From contig CM055112.1 in NCBI GenBank assembly GCA_029204225.1, positions 26,920,118 through 26,984,117 of the forward strand: 64,000 nucleotides of DNA, written 5' to 3'. Numbering within the stretch: position 1 is the stretch's first letter; the number at the start of each line of letters is the position of its first letter. The notes under the pieces are model-generated. The model saw only the letters and a list, made by a program, of their open reading frames with translations, was not told the origin of the DNA and did not search any database. Positions 60,304-64,000 of this stretch are shown here, piece by piece. The stretch comes from Diphasiastrum complanatum (lineage: Eukaryota > Streptophyta > Lycopodiopsida > Lycopodiales > Lycopodiaceae). Made by a program: the position numbers and the translations under genes.

Positions 60304-60480
60304 CTCTGATACTGAAAGGTTGAAAAGAACTGAAGAGTGTGATATCAATTTGATATCACAAAAGATATCAAGTATTAGAGCTTATAATAACTTTGAAATA
60401 CTTATCATAACTAACTTTGAAATCGCTAGTACTACAATGATTATGTAGCCAAACAATTAAGCATTGAAAATTATCAGACA
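60304..60480 (-). mobile_element. Outer copia primer site remnant and 5' LTR
   Basis: Minus strand GTATCAGAG (60304-60312) keeps nine bases of the initiator-Met primer site. The LTR would start at 60313 (plus-strand form TGAAAGGTTG). It shares CCAAACA and 'TTGCGAATTGTTCGCGAA' with the inner copia LTR region. The outer limit is not clear. Confidence 0.5.
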
Positions 60481-63400
60481 AATAATTAGTTGCGAATTGT
60501 TCGCGAATCAGTTGTGAAGAAATACGAAAACACATACATTCGGGGATGAAAACTGAACGCAATGAAGGATAATATTGATTCAATATGAAAACGTAACAAA
60601 AATAAATGAGTACAATAAGTTGCAGAGGTACTTTTGAGTAGATTAGAGTGTTCCAAGCCGAGCCAACTAGCCAATGGTATGCTTCTATGCTACTTGGTGA
60701 CAATATTAAAATCCCCATTGGTATATACTTATTTATCAATTTCAACAAGCTACATTATGTAGATTTCAAATTTGTGCTTTTTGATTGGGCCAAATTACGA
60801 TCAAAATCAAAGAAAAAAAAAATTCTTAGAATTTGGACTCCTCTGATGCTTGTAATTTTTTCTCATGGAGTTGTCATTTTTATATTCCTCGACAGTAATA
60901 TTGAAACACATCATTTCGTCTTATTTTATTTTATTTTTCTTTGGAAAATGCCTTCTCCTTATCTCTAGTTGATTACTACACCATTTTCAAATTTTATTTA
61001 CAAAAACGTATAATTATTAGAACCACGTTAGCTCATGAAAGCAATAGTTCTCAAAAGAATCTATCTGGCAACAAACATGATTATACATAAGAAGAAGATA
61101 TTTCATGTTTTATGAACAAGTTGTAGTGAGCAAGCAATAAACAAATTTTTAGCAATACATTGAGAAAGCCCTTGAAATTGAAAGATAAAGAGATTTTTTT
61201 ATTTATTTCTTCAATCTAAATTTTGAGGAGTAAAAAGTAGTATTCATTGTTAGGATGCAAAATCACCAATTAAACAAGCTACTAGGCACCATATTAATGT
61301 GTACTTATTCCGGAATGTATGATGGCAACAAATAGGTTTTGAAAAGAGGATATTTTGGTTTGAACAATGTCATTCGTTTCTAATATACAAATATCTTAAA
61401 GTATGCTTTATTCAAATTATAAATCTTTACATCTAATTTGTATCGTCAAGACGGTTTTGTATATTCACATTCAGGCTAAATTTATATAATTTGAATTTTG
61501 TGTATTCTAGTGTGGTTGCTTGAAAGTATTGTTTTCAAATTTAATATCACCATGCACCACCTTCAATTGAACACTTATACAAGAAATATGCTCTAATAGC
61601 TTTGTGTTGGCTTTATATTTGAATATGTTATTGATGTTATCTTTACGGTGACACATGTTATATGTTGTAGACATGAACATGTGTGCCCTTTGTAGTCGTA
61701 ATTAGGAGTTTCCTTAAGTAGATATAGTAACTATCTAGCATCATGAATCCATAAATATTGTGATCTCTATTATCAATAAACGATGTTAAGTCTTGGTAAA
61801 ACGAGAATCTAAGTATTTCATAGGTGATGTTCTAAATAACGTGTAGTACAAGACAAGATCTATGTATAATATTCATAATTATCACATAGATTTTTATAAG
61901 GATTTTGAATGGCACTCAAATTTGATCTATGACAATTTATGTATATAAGAGCTAGCATAGCAATACACCAAGCTACTTGAGGATTGTTAGGAGGATGTTC
62001 TACAATCAAGGAAAAGACATCAATACTTCAACAATGGTATTTCTTTGCACTAGCATCATCGTGTACAATATTTAACATCGTACATCCACATTGTGATAGA
62101 GCCAATTTTAAGCTTGTAGGATCCTAGTTGTCCCTTTCCATGCACAAACCTGGATTCGGTTTAGTGTCTCCATTTGCCATAAGTAACATTTTTATCTAAC
62201 TCAACTACATTGGAGGACACTCAAACATAACATCACATTATGAAATTCGGTATGATATAACATAACATCACATAATGAATAAACATATAGATCTACAAAT
62301 AATGGCCGAAACAAAGTCAATAGAGCATGGATGTGTCATTAGCTTTAGAAGTGTGTGGAATACCTCTAACAACTAAACATTTAGGATACAAATCACTTCA
62401 AAATGTAATATGTAGTTCATATTTTTAAATAGATTTGGCAAGTTATGAAGTCTGAGCAGTCTAGAATAATGTGTGCACATTACTTTTATTGTGATGGTAT
62501 TTTGAACGAGCATTTCCTTGATCCTATAGTAATGAAATAAATTTCATAATGAAATTTATGAAGATAAGTGTCTTGTCCACTATTTGTTTTGAGAATACAA
62601 ATAACTAGACTAAATAGTGTAAAAAAAATGTCATTTTGAAAATGAAGCCAATAAAAATTGTGTGTTTTATCAAAGGACTTGAGGAAGTCAAAATAAACAT
62701 TAGTTAGAGAAAAATGTGCATGAAGCTTTGGCCAAAGTAAAAAAGTACTAGATGCAAAGAGCTCCATAGTGGTATTAACAAACATGCACATAATGAATGA
62801 ATTTTTTATGCATATAATGTGAAATGATGCATGTGCATTTACATAATAATCTTAAATGTCGTCCCCCAAAAGTGTTGTATTTGTGAAGGCCCCCTTTCTT
62901 CTAGTTGAGATTGGTATTCTAACTCCCATCAACCACATAAAGGGATGTAAAAGAAAAAAATAATGATCTCAAAAGCTTGGGCTTAATGATAAACATATCA
63001 AGTAGTTCCAAAAATCAAACATGATAATAAATCGTAAGTTTATGCAATCAACCTTGGACGCAAGAAAAAGCATCAACGATTGCACTACTTCCTCTGGGGG
63101 GAATGTACAAACTCAAGCCAACAAAGTATGGTCACCCAAATCTTTTGGTTCAAGAGCAAGTACTTCAAGGAATGGTGGTCTACTAACATAGAAAAAGGAA
63201 ATCTTTATGGGTTTTTAAGATAATAAACACTCAAGTGCAAAAATGGCCAATTTTCTCATGGATAGTATAAGAAGACTCATAGGAACAAAGCTTGCAAGAT
63301 TGAAAGCAATGACTCTTCATTATTGTCCCAAATGGCATCATAATCTAAAGGCAATAGCATCAATATTAGAAACAACTTTCAATTATAATATTGTAACAAA

Positions 63401-63828
63401 TAACATGAGCCATAGTCAATGATAATATGTGCTTTTGAAATCACATAATTGCTTTTTAACAAGTTATGTTCCTGAGATACATATACATGTATCCCATATG
63501 AGTTCACCAAGCACATATCAATGAAATAGAACACATCCTCACACTTCGAACCAAATCCACCATTTTGAATAGAAGCAAAATTCATATGAGTATTTATACC
63601 ACATCAAAAGCAAGAGTTAACAACAAATTTGACTAAAAACATTTAAAGAATTAATCATTGAAATGCAATGAAAATATTGAGCAAACGAAAATTGTCAACA
63701 TCAATAGCCCGTGTTCTCAAGTGTTTACATTGTACATCCAGCAATGGATATGCTTCGAGCAAGAAGCAAAGCAAGGTATCAATGTTTATGAGCACCTATG
63801 GAGTCTCATGTAAAGCTAACTATAAGAG
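60481..63828. other. No gene recognised
   Basis: 3.3 kb of strongly AT-rich sequence. Short frames (60648-60968 plus, 62486-62791 minus) show no domain. Confidence 0.4.
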
Positions 63829-64000
63829 GTAGTGAAAGATCCTTCAAGGACATTACACTCTATAGGAAGGTAGTTGGTTCACTCATCCATCTAACCATTA
63901 CAAGACCAGATCTAAGCTATTGTGTTAGAAAATTGAGTCAATTCATGCAAGATCCTAGTGAGGAGCATTGGAAGCTAGGAAAACGAGTTTTGAAGTACAT
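63829..64000 (+). pseudogene. Copia RT/RNase H fragment running off the window
   Basis: Plus strand: 'RKVVGSLIHLTITRPDLSYC', then 'VRKLSQFMQDPSEEHW', the conserved end of copia RT leading to RNase H. It is open at the window edge, so its full state cannot be judged. Confidence 0.88.

Overview
The window is nuclear DNA of a land plant with a large, repeat-rich genome. Coding density is very low. There is one spliced housekeeping gene, and almost everything else is mobile-element debris: Ty1/copia with an initiator-Met tRNA primer site, Ty3/gypsy with a chromodomain, LINE, hAT and Helitron, plus microsatellites and a satellite array. Very long introns (11.6, 9.3, 6.2 and 3.3 kb) full of transposons would fit a fern, lycophyte, gymnosperm or other large-genome plant. 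The sequence does not settle the species.

Host gene. A B/B55-type regulatory subunit of protein phosphatase 2A lies on the minus strand, from its ATG at 44305-44307 to its stop at 9320-9322. I could place 14 coding exons by splice sites, reading phase and family similarity. They join into one uninterrupted 525-residue frame. Most of the other elements between 9.3 and 44.3 kb sit inside its introns.

Layout. 0.2-2 kb: Helitron helicase remnant, telomere-like repeats, CA- and CT-rich repeats. 2.9-6.0 kb: about nine copies of a ~370-bp satellite. 6-9 kb: a decayed LINE 3' end, a 76-bp duplication and a hAT-type MITE with a perfect 8-bp target duplication. 9.3-44.3 kb: the PP2A gene. Intron 10 holds a hAT transposase remnant, a copia-like LTR with primer site and a hairpin cluster. 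Intron 6 holds a head-to-head LINE pair. Intron 1 holds copia and gypsy remnants plus a young Ty3 element (37195-41264) whose 5' part is deleted although both ends and the target duplication survive. 44.9-45.4 kb: a second hAT MITE just upstream of the PP2A gene. 46-64 kb: copia fragments and a three-level nest. In the nest, a copia element (60.3 to 53.0 kb) is split in gag by a gypsy element (55521-60005), which itself contains a second copia (about 58.4 to 55.6 kb).

Most notable observations: LINE 3' ends that run into (CT)n tracts in place of poly(A), so retroposition may seed the CT/GA microsatellites here; two PCNA-binding-like motifs in the LINE C-terminal tail; a gypsy LTR with non-canonical AGTTA/TAACT ends supported by a target duplication; and the 5'-deleted Ty3 element that keeps 15 bp of its left LTR.
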